NCBI GenBank assembly: GCA_003562535.1
Contig: PWUP01000097.1
Location: 1 to 14,236 of the forward strand
Direction: 5' to 3'
Origin: Gammaproteobacteria bacterium
GTDB lineage: Bacteria > Pseudomonadota > Gammaproteobacteria > Competibacterales > Competibacteraceae
Length of the DNA: 14,236 nucleotides
The notes beneath the pieces were generated by a model. The model was not told where the DNA came from. It saw nothing but the letters and a program-made list of their open reading frames with translations, and searched no databases. Shown here in pieces: positions 1 through 6,310 of the stretch. Each line of letters starts with the position of its first letter. Position 1 is the stretch's first letter. A program made the position numbers and the translations under genes.

Positions 1-554
1 AGTTTAGGGCGCCGCGTGGGTTGGATCGACTTATCGCCGAACTTATCCGGTAATTTAGGGCGTTGACGGACGCTGATTCGTGGTCCGGTTTCGTCGGCCT
101 CCGGGGTCTTGGTGGGCCATGCGCTGGGCTGATCCTCTACAGGGAAACGCAGCGGCGCAGGGGGGCGGGCGTGGCGTACCGGTTGACGCATGATACTCGG
201 CGCGGCTAATAAACTGCCCTTGCGATCCAAGCGCCGCTGTGCCTGTTGGCGTTGCGTTTCGGTCACCGGCCCGGCTTCGCTGCCATCGAGATGCACACAG
301 CAGGCTCCACTGCGCGTGACGGCTTGCAAGTAATCCATCTGATTACACCAAGCGGATAACGCACGACGGATGGATTTTTTTGAATGCTGCGTTGCAAGGT
401 GTTGCTGTGCTACGGACAACACATCGGTTGCCAAGGGACGTGGGGGGTGAGTGAGCGCCTGAGGAAACGTTTGGCGCAAACTGCTGAGCGCCTTTTTGAC
501 CGTTGGTGCCAAGGGGCGAGTTAGGGTAATGGTTATCGGTATATGTCTGTTCAT
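1..554 (-). CDS. ProQ/FinO-family RNA chaperone, partial (3' end outside window)
   Basis: The minus strand is open from an ATG at 554 to the left edge, giving 184 full codons with no stop. An in-frame TAA three codons upstream of this ATG rules out a longer N-terminus. Residues about 35-110 fit the FinO/ProQ RNA-binding fold: a PRPLA segment (38-42), SKKSIRRAL (58-66), YLQAV (75-79) and VHLDG (87-91), then a helix that would carry the QRQQAQRRL stretch. Members of this family bind structured RNAs and help pair small RNAs with mRNAs in the cytoplasm. The region after residue 115 is rich in Pro, Arg and Lys, looks disordered, and carries a repeated RPKL motif near the edge. Residues equivalent to E. 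coli ProQ Arg69 and Arg80 are Asp74 and Cys86. There is no clear Shine-Dalgarno sequence, and I see no convincing signal in the 81-bp gap to rnfH. The family call is fairly safe; orthology to proQ itself is not shown. Confidence 0.82.
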   Translation of the reverse strand, partial: MNRHIPITITLTRPLAPTVKKALSSLRQTFPQALTHPPRPLATDVLSVAQQHLATQHSKKSIRRALSAWCNQMDYLQAVTRSGACCVHLDGSEAGPVTETQRQQAQRRLDRKGSLLAAPSIMRQPVRHARPPAPLRFPVEDQPSAWPTKTPEADETGPRISVRQRPKLPDKFGDKSIQPTRRPK

Positions 555-635
555 TGCGGTTTAGGCCATACCAAGAAAAGGGGTAGGCAATTTCATGATT
601 AGCATAACGGATTTAGCCACGGGCTTCCAGTCATT

Positions 636-1076
636 ATGATGAGAAATCGTACCCGCCTATCGGTGGAAGTCGTTTACGCGCTGGCCGATCAGCAATGGGT
701 GTTCACTGTGGAGATACCGTTGGGCGGGACGGTCAGAACCGCCATCCAGCAATCGGGGTTGGTGCAGCAGTGGCCCGAGCTTGAATGGGCGCAGTTGCCT
801 GTAGGCATTTTTAGCCGCCGTTGCTCGTTGGATACGCCCTTGCAAGCAGGGGATCGGGTTGAAATCTATCGGCCACTGACGGTTGATCCTAAACACAATC
901 GTCGCCGCCGCGCCCAACAGCACGGCATTAAGGCTGCTGCTCGGAGTCCTCAACCCGCACCACGACCTCATCCTCAAAATACACCGTCAGGTGACGCCGC
1001 TGACCGCGCTGAACATCTCCAGCAGGATAAAACATGTAGAGATAATCCCAGCGGTTGGCGCGAAACGGATCGATAA
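636..1076 (+). CDS. rnfH: RnfH family ubiquitin-fold protein with antisense C-terminal tail
   Basis: This is a small cytoplasmic beta-grasp protein of the RnfH (UPF0125) family, whose molecular role is not well defined. Residues 8-92 carry the family pattern: LSVEVVYAL at 8-16, a TVRTAIQQSGL helix at 32-42, VGIF at 56-59, and GDRVEIYRPLTVDPK at 72-86 followed by an Arg run. Known members are about 95-105 residues long, so the conserved part ends near residue 93. The reading frame continues to residue 146 with a Pro/Arg/Gln-rich tail. Residues 98-146 lie antisense to the 3' end of bamE, so the two convergent genes overlap by 149 bp. Start codons at 636 and 639 are equally possible and neither has a strong ribosome binding site. 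In many relatives rnfH follows ratA; here ratA is absent and a divergent ProQ-family gene lies upstream. The convergent rnfH/bamE arrangement is as in E. coli. Confidence 0.88.
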   Translation: MMRNRTRLSVEVVYALADQQWVFTVEIPLGGTVRTAIQQSGLVQQWPELEWAQLPVGIFSRRCSLDTPLQAGDRVEIYRPLTVDPKHNRRRRAQQHGIKAAARSPQPAPRPHPQNTPSGDAADRAEHLQQDKTCRDNPSGWRETDR

Positions 1077-1263
1077 TGGCTGGACTGCCCAAAAGGGCTT
1101 GTACTTGGCGGCGACTCATGCCCGGTTGTAGCTGCTCGACTTGTGTGGACTCCAAGACATTGCCTTGGCGAACATCCAAATGGTAAAAACTCGGTGTCAG
1201 TGAACTACAGGCAGATAATACCAAGATCAGCACTAGGGCAGTGAATAAGCGCAGGTCGGTCAT
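928..1263 (-). CDS. bamE: Outer membrane protein assembly factor BamE (SmpA/OmlA lipoprotein)
   Basis: BamE is a small lipoprotein on the inner leaflet of the outer membrane that stabilises the BamABCD complex inserting beta-barrel proteins. The 111-residue product starts with a lipoprotein signal peptide. Its lipobox is LSAC, with the lipidated cysteine at residue 19, and Ser20 does not signal inner-membrane retention. The family core is clear: LQPGMSRRQVQALLGSP at 45-61, DPF at 65-67 and RWDYLYMF at 71-78, ending in a TVYFEDEVVVRVED strand region. I chose the ATG at 1263 because it gives a normal signal peptide; a TTG eight codons upstream would only lengthen the N-terminus. The gene lies 68 bp downstream of recN on the same strand and may be read from the recN transcript, from its own promoter in that gap, or both. 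Its last 49 codons are antisense to the rnfH tail. Confidence 0.95.
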   Translation of the reverse strand: MTDLRLFTALVLILVLSACSSLTPSFYHLDVRQGNVLESTQVEQLQPGMSRRQVQALLGSPAIIDPFRANRWDYLYMFYPAGDVQRGQRRHLTVYFEDEVVVRVEDSEQQP

Positions 1264-1298
1264 GTTGAAAACGTGTGTAAGCGGCAAAATAAAGCGTG

Positions 1299-1304
1299 AT
1301 CATA
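1299..1304 (-). promoter_or_regulatory. Candidate -10 element for bamE
   Basis: On the minus strand the recN-bamE gap contains TATGAT, five of six matches to the sigma-70 -10 consensus. It lies about 35 bases before the bamE ATG, which would give a leader of roughly 29 nt. No good -35 hexamer lies at 16-18 bp, so the call is weak. Confidence 0.25.
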
Positions 1305-1331
1305 ACTGATTTAGGGCAGACAACGTAGCAC

Positions 1332-3002
1332 TCAGTGGTGTTGCGCTAACTCAATCATCTCGCGAGCATGAGCAAGACTGCGCTGGGTTTGGCGCACACC
1401 GCCTAGCATACGGGCAATTTCAGCCACACGTTGTTCAAAATCTAAACGCACGACTTGAGTCAGTGCCCTATCGCTGTGCTTAAACTTGCTGATCAGATAG
1501 TGTTGATTAGCTTGAGCCGCCACCTGCGGCAAATGAGTCACGCACAATACCTGGCGCTGACGACCGAGCTGGCGTAAACGGCGTCCGATCACCTCGGCAA
1601 TAGCACCACCGATGCCGCTATCGACTTCATCAAATACCAGCGTAGGAATTTTGGCGCTGGCGGACATAATAACCTGAATAGCTAAGCTAATCCGGGATAA
1701 TTCCCCACCCGAAGCCACCTTAGCCAAAGAGCGCGGCGGTTGACCGGGATTGGTACTCACTTGAAATTCTACCGTTTCCAGACCATGAACACTGGGCTGG
1801 GTCAGGGGCTGTAAGGCGACGTGAAATACCGCTCCCTGCATGCCTAACTCTTGCATAGCGGCACTGACCTGCTCACCCAGTTGGGCTGCACCGCGTTGGC
1901 GCTGGCGGGTCAACTGCTGTGCCTGCTGGTGCACAGCAGCTTGGGCTTGAGCAGCGGCTTGAGCAAGGGCTTCTCGATCATGATCGCTGTGGCGCAGGGC
2001 AGTGACTGCTTGCTGCAATTCTTCCAAGATTTGAGCCAAGTGTTGCGGTTCGCAGCGGTGTTTACGCGCTAGAGTGTAATAACTGTCTAAACGCTGCTCG
2101 ACGCTATGCAGACGTTCGGGATCGAGTTCTAGGGTTTCGCCATAGCGTTGCAAAGCCGCAGCCGCTTCTTCGAGCTGTACTTGAGCGCCGGTGAGCAGTT
2201 CAATCATCGGTGCCAACCGCTGATCAAGAGCGTGCAGCTCTCCAAAACGCCCATTCCAGTAACTTAATAGCGCATGGGCCGAGTGTTCTTCAGCATCGTA
2301 CAGTGCGGCTAAACCTTGTTGATACGCCTCGACTAATTGGCTCATGCCCGCTAGCCGCCGTTGCTCTGCGGCCAAATGCTCGGATTCCCCAGCATGGGGT
2401 GCCAGAGCCTCCAGTTCTTGGGTCTGATAGGTGAGTAAATCCAAGCGCGCCGCTCGTTCGGCGGCATTTTGATCACTGAGTTGCCACTGTTGCTGGCAGT
2501 GTTGCCAGTGCTGATAGGCCGTGCGCACCTGTTCGGCCAGCGCCTGACTGCCCGTTTGTAAGTCCAATAACTCGCGCTGTACTTCACGGCGTAATAAGGA
2601 TTGGTGAGCATGCTGACTGTGAATGTCCACCAACTGCTCTCCCAGCTCACGCAGCACGGTCAGGGGCTGTAAACGACCATTGATATAGCCCCGCGAACGC
2701 CCTGTATGCGTCATCACTCGGCGAATTAAACACTCGCCCTCAGCGGCTAAATCACGCTCAGCCAACCAGTGCTTGACTTCGGGTTGGGCGCTTAAATCAA
2801 AATCCGCGCTGATTTCAGCCTGATTAGCACCTTGACGAATCAAATCGCTGTCCGCCCGATCACCAAGGATCAGCCCTAAGGCATCGACAATAATGGATTT
2901 GCCGGCTCCGGTTTCGCCTGTCAGGGCTTGCAAGCCCTGATCAAAGACCAATTCCAGGCGATCAGCAATCACAAAGTTATGGATATGCAGATAATTCAGC
3001 AT
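1332..3002 (-). CDS. recN: DNA repair protein RecN
   Basis: RecN is an SMC-like ATPase that acts in recombinational repair of double-strand breaks by holding DNA ends together. The 556-residue length matches the family (about 550). The N-terminal half-ATPase has the Walker A motif GETGAGKS at 29-36, and a DIHSQHAHQ segment lies at 126-134. Residues about 150-380 are Gln-, Ala- and Glu-rich and predicted to form the coiled-coil arms. The C-terminal half-ATPase has the signature SGGELSR at 431-437, Walker B TLVFDEVDSG at 454-463 with Glu459 as catalytic base, and the switch histidine in VTHLPQ (His490). The C-terminal VAEIARMLGG (526-535) is typical. The ATG at 3002 lies 12 bp after the nadK stop, so the two are probably co-transcribed. 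I found no LexA-type CTG-N10-CAG operator directly upstream, although recN is an SOS gene in E. coli. Confidence 0.97.
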   Translation of the reverse strand: MLNYLHIHNFVIADRLELVFDQGLQALTGETGAGKSIIVDALGLILGDRADSDLIRQGANQAEISADFDLSAQPEVKHWLAERDLAAEGECLIRRVMTHTGRSRGYINGRLQPLTVLRELGEQLVDIHSQHAHQSLLRREVQRELLDLQTGSQALAEQVRTAYQHWQHCQQQWQLSDQNAAERAARLDLLTYQTQELEALAPHAGESEHLAAEQRRLAGMSQLVEAYQQGLAALYDAEEHSAHALLSYWNGRFGELHALDQRLAPMIELLTGAQVQLEEAAAALQRYGETLELDPERLHSVEQRLDSYYTLARKHRCEPQHLAQILEELQQAVTALRHSDHDREALAQAAAQAQAAVHQQAQQLTRQRQRGAAQLGEQVSAAMQELGMQGAVFHVALQPLTQPSVHGLETVEFQVSTNPGQPPRSLAKVASGGELSRISLAIQVIMSASAKIPTLVFDEVDSGIGGAIAEVIGRRLRQLGRQRQVLCVTHLPQVAAQANQHYLISKFKHSDRALTQVVRLDFEQRVAEIARMLGGVRQTQRSLAHAREMIELAQHH

Positions 3003-3014
3003 CGGTGGCTCGCA

Positions 3015-3920
3015 CTAGCGATCATAACGACCCACAGCGCTTTCTGGGCGCATCCCCCAGTGCAATTTTGCCCGGAGCAGTTCAAAATAATCGTAATCTA
3101 TGGGATGCAATAGTCGTAAACGTCGGCGTTTTTTCCGAATCATCAGTCGATCACTCGGCTGGATTTCGAGACTGATCTGACCGTCACAAGTGACCAGAAT
3201 TTCGGTGCTACTGCTCGGGCTGACACGCAATTCAACCACGCCTTCAGCACTGAGTAGCAGGGGGCGTTGCGTCAAGGTATGCGGGCAAATCGGCACCAAT
3301 AGCATGGTTTCCAAGGAAGGGTGAACAATCGGTCCACCACATGATAGCGCGTAAGCTGTCGAACCAGTCGGCGTAGCAATAATCAAGCCATCCGCTCGGT
3401 AGGCGCTGATGAAGCGACCGTCTAAGAAGGCTTCTACATCAATCATACGCGCCATATTGCTTTTGTGAATGACCACATCATTCAACGCCGTGGCTTCAGT
3501 AATGATGCTGGCATCGCGATTGATCTGGGCGTGCCACAATGAACGGTGTTCTTCGCGGTAATTTCCGGCCAAGATTTGATCCAGTTGCGCATCCAGCTCG
3601 GTGGGCAACACATCGACCAAGAAACCCAGGCGACCGAGATTAACGCCCAAGATCGGCACTTGAAAATCCACTAAACTGCGTGCCGAATTGAGCAACGTGC
3701 CATCACCGCCAACAACAATGGCGAGATCACACTGACGCCCCATCATCCGGCGGCTGGCAATCTCCAAACCCCGCGGCTGAACCAGTTTGGCCGATTGTTC
3801 GTCCAACAGGATGCGAACCTCACGACGGCGCAGATAGGTGATAATACGATTGAGCGTTGCGGTAACACTCGGATCGCCGAATTTGCCAATCAGCCCGATG
3901 GTATTAAAAATGTATTTCAT
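3015..3920 (-). CDS. nadK: NAD kinase
   Basis: NAD kinase phosphorylates NAD to NADP using ATP and is the only route to NADP in most bacteria. The 301-residue product carries all family motifs: GGDGT at 71-75 with catalytic Asp73, LGVNLGRLGFL at 91-101, the NAD-binding ND pair at 147-148, DGLIIATPTGSTAYALSCGG within 178-196, and TCDGQ at 244-248. The open frame extends 21 codons further upstream, but MKYIFNTIGLIGKFGD aligns with the usual N-terminus, so I set the start at the ATG at 3920. A GAAAAGGG stretch just before it is a poorly spaced ribosome site. The gene is divergent from the gloB-like gene with only 22 bp between start codons, so its promoter must lie inside that gene. It leads a probable nadK-recN-bamE transcription unit. 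Confidence 0.96.
   Translation of the reverse strand: MKYIFNTIGLIGKFGDPSVTATLNRIITYLRRREVRILLDEQSAKLVQPRGLEIASRRMMGRQCDLAIVVGGDGTLLNSARSLVDFQVPILGVNLGRLGFLVDVLPTELDAQLDQILAGNYREEHRSLWHAQINRDASIITEATALNDVVIHKSNMARMIDVEAFLDGRFISAYRADGLIIATPTGSTAYALSCGGPIVHPSLETMLLVPICPHTLTQRPLLLSAEGVVELRVSPSSSTEILVTCDGQISLEIQPSDRLMIRKKRRRLRLLHPIDYDYFELLRAKLHWGMRPESAVGRYDR
3883..3911 (+). promoter_or_regulatory. Candidate sigma-70 promoter for gloB-like gene, inside nadK
   Basis: TTGCCA at 3883-3888 matches five of six bases of the -35 consensus. A 16-bp spacer leads to TAAAAA (3905-3910), or 17 bp to AAAAAT (3906-3911), each matching four of six -10 bases. Transcription would begin near 3918, about 25 nt before the ATG at 3943. 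The site lies within the first codons of nadK on the opposite strand. Pattern only. Confidence 0.38.
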
Positions 3921-3942
3921 GCCCTTTTCGCAGGAGACCCTT

Positions 3943-4728
3943 ATGCTTGTTGAACAAATTTGGACCGGTAATGCGTATTGCAACTTCCATTATCTCATTG
4001 CCTGCCCAGAAACCAACCACGCCTTAGTCATTGACCCCTTGGAATATGCCCAATGCCTTGACCGTGCTAAAGAACGCGGTTGGACCATCACTCAGATTGT
4101 CAACACTCACGAGCATGGCGACCACATCGGCGGCAATAAACCAATGAAGCAAGCAACCGGTGCCAAACTGCTTGCGCCGGCTGGTGCGAACATTGCCGGT
4201 GTTGATCACCGCTTATCAGCCGGTGACGTTATTACCGTGGGTACTTCAGTCACTCTCCGAGTACTGGACACGCCCGGGCATACCATGACGCATATCAGTT
4301 TACTGGCTGATACCGATCCGTCCCATTTGTTTTGCGGCGATACCCTATTCAATGCGGGAGCCGGTAATTGCCATAATGGTGGCCATACCGAAACACTTTA
4401 CCAAACTTTCATGGAACAACTGGCCCCTTTGCCCGATACCACTTGGGTGCATCCGGGTCATGATTACCTCATCAATAATCTCAATTTTGCACTCGACCGT
4501 GAGCCGGATAATCAGGCCGCTCGCGCTTTATTGGAGCAAGTATTCGACCAAGCGCCCAATCAACCCTTGGTTACCACCTTGGGTCAAGAAAAGCAGATTA
4601 ATCCTTTTTTCCGTTTGGACAGTCCGAGCCTGGTTACCGAACTGCGCAAAGTTTACCCTGATCTGCCCAACCTGCCGCAACCCCAAACGGTATTTGTTAA
4701 ACTACGCGAATTGCGCAATCGTTGGTAA
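3943..4728 (+). CDS. gloB: Glyoxalase II-like metallo-hydrolase (hydroxyacylglutathione hydrolase family)
   Basis: Glyoxalase II hydrolyses S-lactoylglutathione to lactate and glutathione, the last step of methylglyoxal detoxification in the cytoplasm. The 261-residue length and metallo-beta-lactamase fold fit. All binuclear metal ligands are visible: His56, His58, Asp60 and His61 in THEHGDHIGG, His113 in DTPGHT, Asp133 in CGDTLF, and His173 in HPGHDY. An NPFFR motif (220-224) and a C-terminal LRELRNRW mark the glyoxalase II C-terminal domain. The loop after GDTLF reads NAGAGNCHNGG, where E. coli GloB has a GGCGR..EG type segment, so substrate preference may differ; a related thioester hydrolase is possible. 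The ATG at 3943 has a good AGGAG (3931-3935) seven bases upstream. The frame is open further upstream but lacks family similarity there. A hairpin follows the gene at 4756-4807. Confidence 0.8.
   Translation: MLVEQIWTGNAYCNFHYLIACPETNHALVIDPLEYAQCLDRAKERGWTITQIVNTHEHGDHIGGNKPMKQATGAKLLAPAGANIAGVDHRLSAGDVITVGTSVTLRVLDTPGHTMTHISLLADTDPSHLFCGDTLFNAGAGNCHNGGHTETLYQTFMEQLAPLPDTTWVHPGHDYLINNLNFALDREPDNQAARALLEQVFDQAPNQPLVTTLGQEKQINPFFRLDSPSLVTELRKVYPDLPNLPQPQTVFVKLRELRNRW
3989..4016 (-). promoter_or_regulatory. Candidate sigma-70 promoter for nadK-recN-bamE, inside gloB
   Basis: On the minus strand, TTGGTT (4016-4011) is separated by 16 bp from GATAAT (3994-3989), which matches five of six -10 bases. 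A start near 3982 would give a leader of about 62 nt and place the promoter inside the 5' end of the divergent hydrolase gene. The -35 match is only three of six, so confidence is low. Confidence 0.3.
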
Positions 4729-4755
4729 AGTTTGCCTGATCGTAAATATTCCTAT

Positions 4756-4807
4756 CCCCCAGCCTCAAACCCCCGATAACTTCGGCAGCAGGCTGAGGTT
4801 AGGGGGG
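4756..4807 (+). terminator. GC-rich hairpin after the gloB-like gene, possible terminator
   Basis: Five C (4756-4760) plus AGCCTCA (4761-4767) can pair with TGAGGTT (4794-4800) plus a G run (4803-4807), with a two-base bulge and one G-U pair. The loop is about 26 nt. The following bases, TTAATCTAT, are only moderately T-rich, so intrinsic termination would be weak. Its place just after the gloB-like stop and before the ccm operon fits a transcription boundary. Confidence 0.38.
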
Positions 4808-4846
4808 TTAATCTATCCGAATCGCAACCCTTGCTCTATCGGCGCT

Positions 4847-4875
4847 GTGCCATAATTTTTAATACTGTGTATGAT
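4847..4875 (+). promoter_or_regulatory. Candidate sigma-70 promoter for the ccm operon
   Basis: TATGAT at 4870-4875 matches five of six -10 bases. GTGCCA at 4847-4852, exactly 17 bp upstream, matches four of six -35 bases. Transcription would start near 4882, leaving a leader of only about 14 nt before the ccmC ATG at 4896, with no Shine-Dalgarno sequence in it. No FNR-type or other operator is evident nearby. Confidence 0.33.
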
Positions 4876-4895
4876 GACTATTTAAATACCCTCTC

Positions 4896-5657
4896 ATGAG
4901 TCAAACTGCCACTTCAGCCCAGCGCCGCAAGCGTTTTAAACCCCCTTTGTGGGTGTATAAGCTCGCCTCTCCCGCCTATTTTGATCACTTGGCCGGGCGT
5001 ATTATTCCTTGGTTACTCTTTCCCGGTTTGGTACTGCTGAGTATCGGCTTGGTTTGGGGGCTGGCCTTCGCCCCGGCTGATTATCAGCAAGGTGACAGCT
5101 TCCGGATTATTTATGTCCATGTACCCACAGCGGCGCTGTCGATGGCTATTTATATGGCCATGGCCATCACCGCAGCCATCAGTTTAATCTGGCGAATGCG
5201 CTTAGCGGCTATCATTTCACGCAATTGCGCGCCTATCGGCGCGGCCTGTACATTTTTGGCCTTGGCTACAGGCTCCCTCTGGGGCAAACCCATGTGGGGA
5301 ACCTGGTGGGTCTGGGACGCTCGGTTAACCTCAGAATTAATTCTGCTGTTTCTTTATCTTGGCTATATGGCCTTGCATGACGCCTTCGAAGATCCTGAAG
5401 TCGGCTCACGAGCCGCTTCTATATTAGCTTTGGTCGGTGTGATTAACATTCCCATTATTCATTATTCAGTCGAGTGGTGGCATACCCTGCATCAGGGGGC
5501 GACACTTTTTAAGTTTGCCAAACCCTCGATTGACCCCAGCATGTTGTGGCCGTTATTGGTGATGTTATTGGCCTTTGCCTTGCTGAGTGCGGCCAATGTG
5601 TTGATGCGCAGCCGCAATGATGTACTGGAACGCCGCCTCCAACCGGACGATGATTAG
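4896..5657 (+). CDS. ccmC: Heme exporter/heme-handling protein CcmC
   Basis: CcmC is the inner-membrane protein that presents heme to CcmE in the periplasm during cytochrome c maturation. The 253-residue product has about six membrane segments. It carries the tryptophan-rich heme-handling motif WGTWWVWDARLTSE at 134-147. The two heme-ligand histidines expected on either side are His75 in YVHVP and His199 in TLHQG. The N-terminus has about 15 extra basic and polar residues compared with E. coli CcmC. The start at 4896 lacks a visible ribosome binding site; the next in-frame methionine is too far into the protein to be the start. It is the first gene of the operon here, since ccmA and ccmB sit at the far end. 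ccmD follows after 5 bp. Confidence 0.97.
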   Translation: MSQTATSAQRRKRFKPPLWVYKLASPAYFDHLAGRIIPWLLFPGLVLLSIGLVWGLAFAPADYQQGDSFRIIYVHVPTAALSMAIYMAMAITAAISLIWRMRLAAIISRNCAPIGAACTFLALATGSLWGKPMWGTWWVWDARLTSELILLFLYLGYMALHDAFEDPEVGSRAASILALVGVINIPIIHYSVEWWHTLHQGATLFKFAKPSIDPSMLWPLLVMLLAFALLSAANVLMRSRNDVLERRLQPDDD

Positions 5658-5662
5658 AGATT

Positions 5663-5848
5663 ATGCAATTTTCCAACTGGCAAGAATTTTTAGCTATGGG
5701 CGGTTATGCCCCGTTTGTTTGGTCTGCATTCGCGCTCACTTTGATCACTCTAGGGATTGTGTTGGTGATACCGGTACGGCGCGAACGCCAACTGCGTCGC
5801 CAATTACAGCGCCTTGAGCGCTTACATGAACAGGAGAATTCTCAATGA
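5663..5848 (+). CDS. ccmD: Heme exporter protein CcmD
   Basis: CcmD is a very small inner-membrane protein that helps release holo-CcmE from the CcmABC complex. The product has 61 residues, normal for this family. It contains the MGGYAPFVWSAF signature at 12-23, one membrane helix at about 18-38, and then a basic, Arg- and Gln-rich cytoplasmic tail. It lies 5 bp after ccmC, and its TGA stop overlaps the ccmE ATG by four bases. An AGGAG for ccmE lies within its last codons, so translation of the two is probably coupled. Confidence 0.93.
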   Translation: MQFSNWQEFLAMGGYAPFVWSAFALTLITLGIVLVIPVRRERQLRRQLQRLERLHEQENSQ

Positions 5849-6288
5849 CCTCAGCACGTCGCCGTCGTTTATTTATGGTAATGAGTGTGGTCTTCGCCTC
5901 AGGCGTGGCGGTAGCCTTGACGACTTACGCTTTGCGGCAACACATTAATTTATTCTTTGCACCTTCTCAAGTGCTTGCCGGTGAAGCGCCCGTGGATCGG
6001 GTGATTCGTGTTGGTGGTCTGGTGGTACCTGGCAGCATTTCCCGTGACCAAGAAACGCTACAGGTCAGTTTTGAGATCGCGGACAATATCGCGGCTATCC
6101 GAGTCAGTTATTCGGGTATTTTGCCGGATTTATTCCGCGAAGGTCAGGGCATTGTCGCTCGGGGTACTTTAGGGCCGGATTACCATATTCAAGCTCAGGA
6201 GGTTTTGGCGCGCCACGATGAAGAGTATATGCCGCCTGAAGTGGCGGACGCCTTGAAACGCACCAGCATGGCACACGACGGTTATTAA
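5845..6288 (+). CDS. ccmE: Periplasmic heme chaperone CcmE
   Basis: CcmE is a membrane-anchored periplasmic protein that binds heme covalently through a histidine and hands it to CcmF. The 147-residue product has a basic N-terminus, one membrane anchor at about 9-29, and an OB-fold domain. The heme-binding motif LARHDEEYMPPE gives His124 as the covalent attachment site and Tyr128 as axial ligand. GILPDLFREGQG (91-102) is also typical. The start ATG overlaps the ccmD stop by four bases and is preceded by AGGAG at 5831-5835. ccmF follows after a 22-bp AT-rich gap. Confidence 0.97.
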   Translation: MTSARRRRLFMVMSVVFASGVAVALTTYALRQHINLFFAPSQVLAGEAPVDRVIRVGGLVVPGSISRDQETLQVSFEIADNIAAIRVSYSGILPDLFREGQGIVARGTLGPDYHIQAQEVLARHDEEYMPPEVADALKRTSMAHDGY

Positions 6289-6310
6289 ACGGTAGTCTAT
6301 TTATTTTATT

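Noticed and set aside
3921..3983. A 21-codon upstream extension of nadK.
   Set aside because: The extension has no similarity to NAD kinases and would overlap the start of the gloB-like gene; the ATG at 3920 aligns with the usual N-terminus.
4352..4855. A 167-codon plus-strand open frame overlapping the gloB-like gene and the following gap.
   Set aside because: It is an out-of-frame reading of the hydrolase gene with no family similarity; it crosses the intergenic hairpin.
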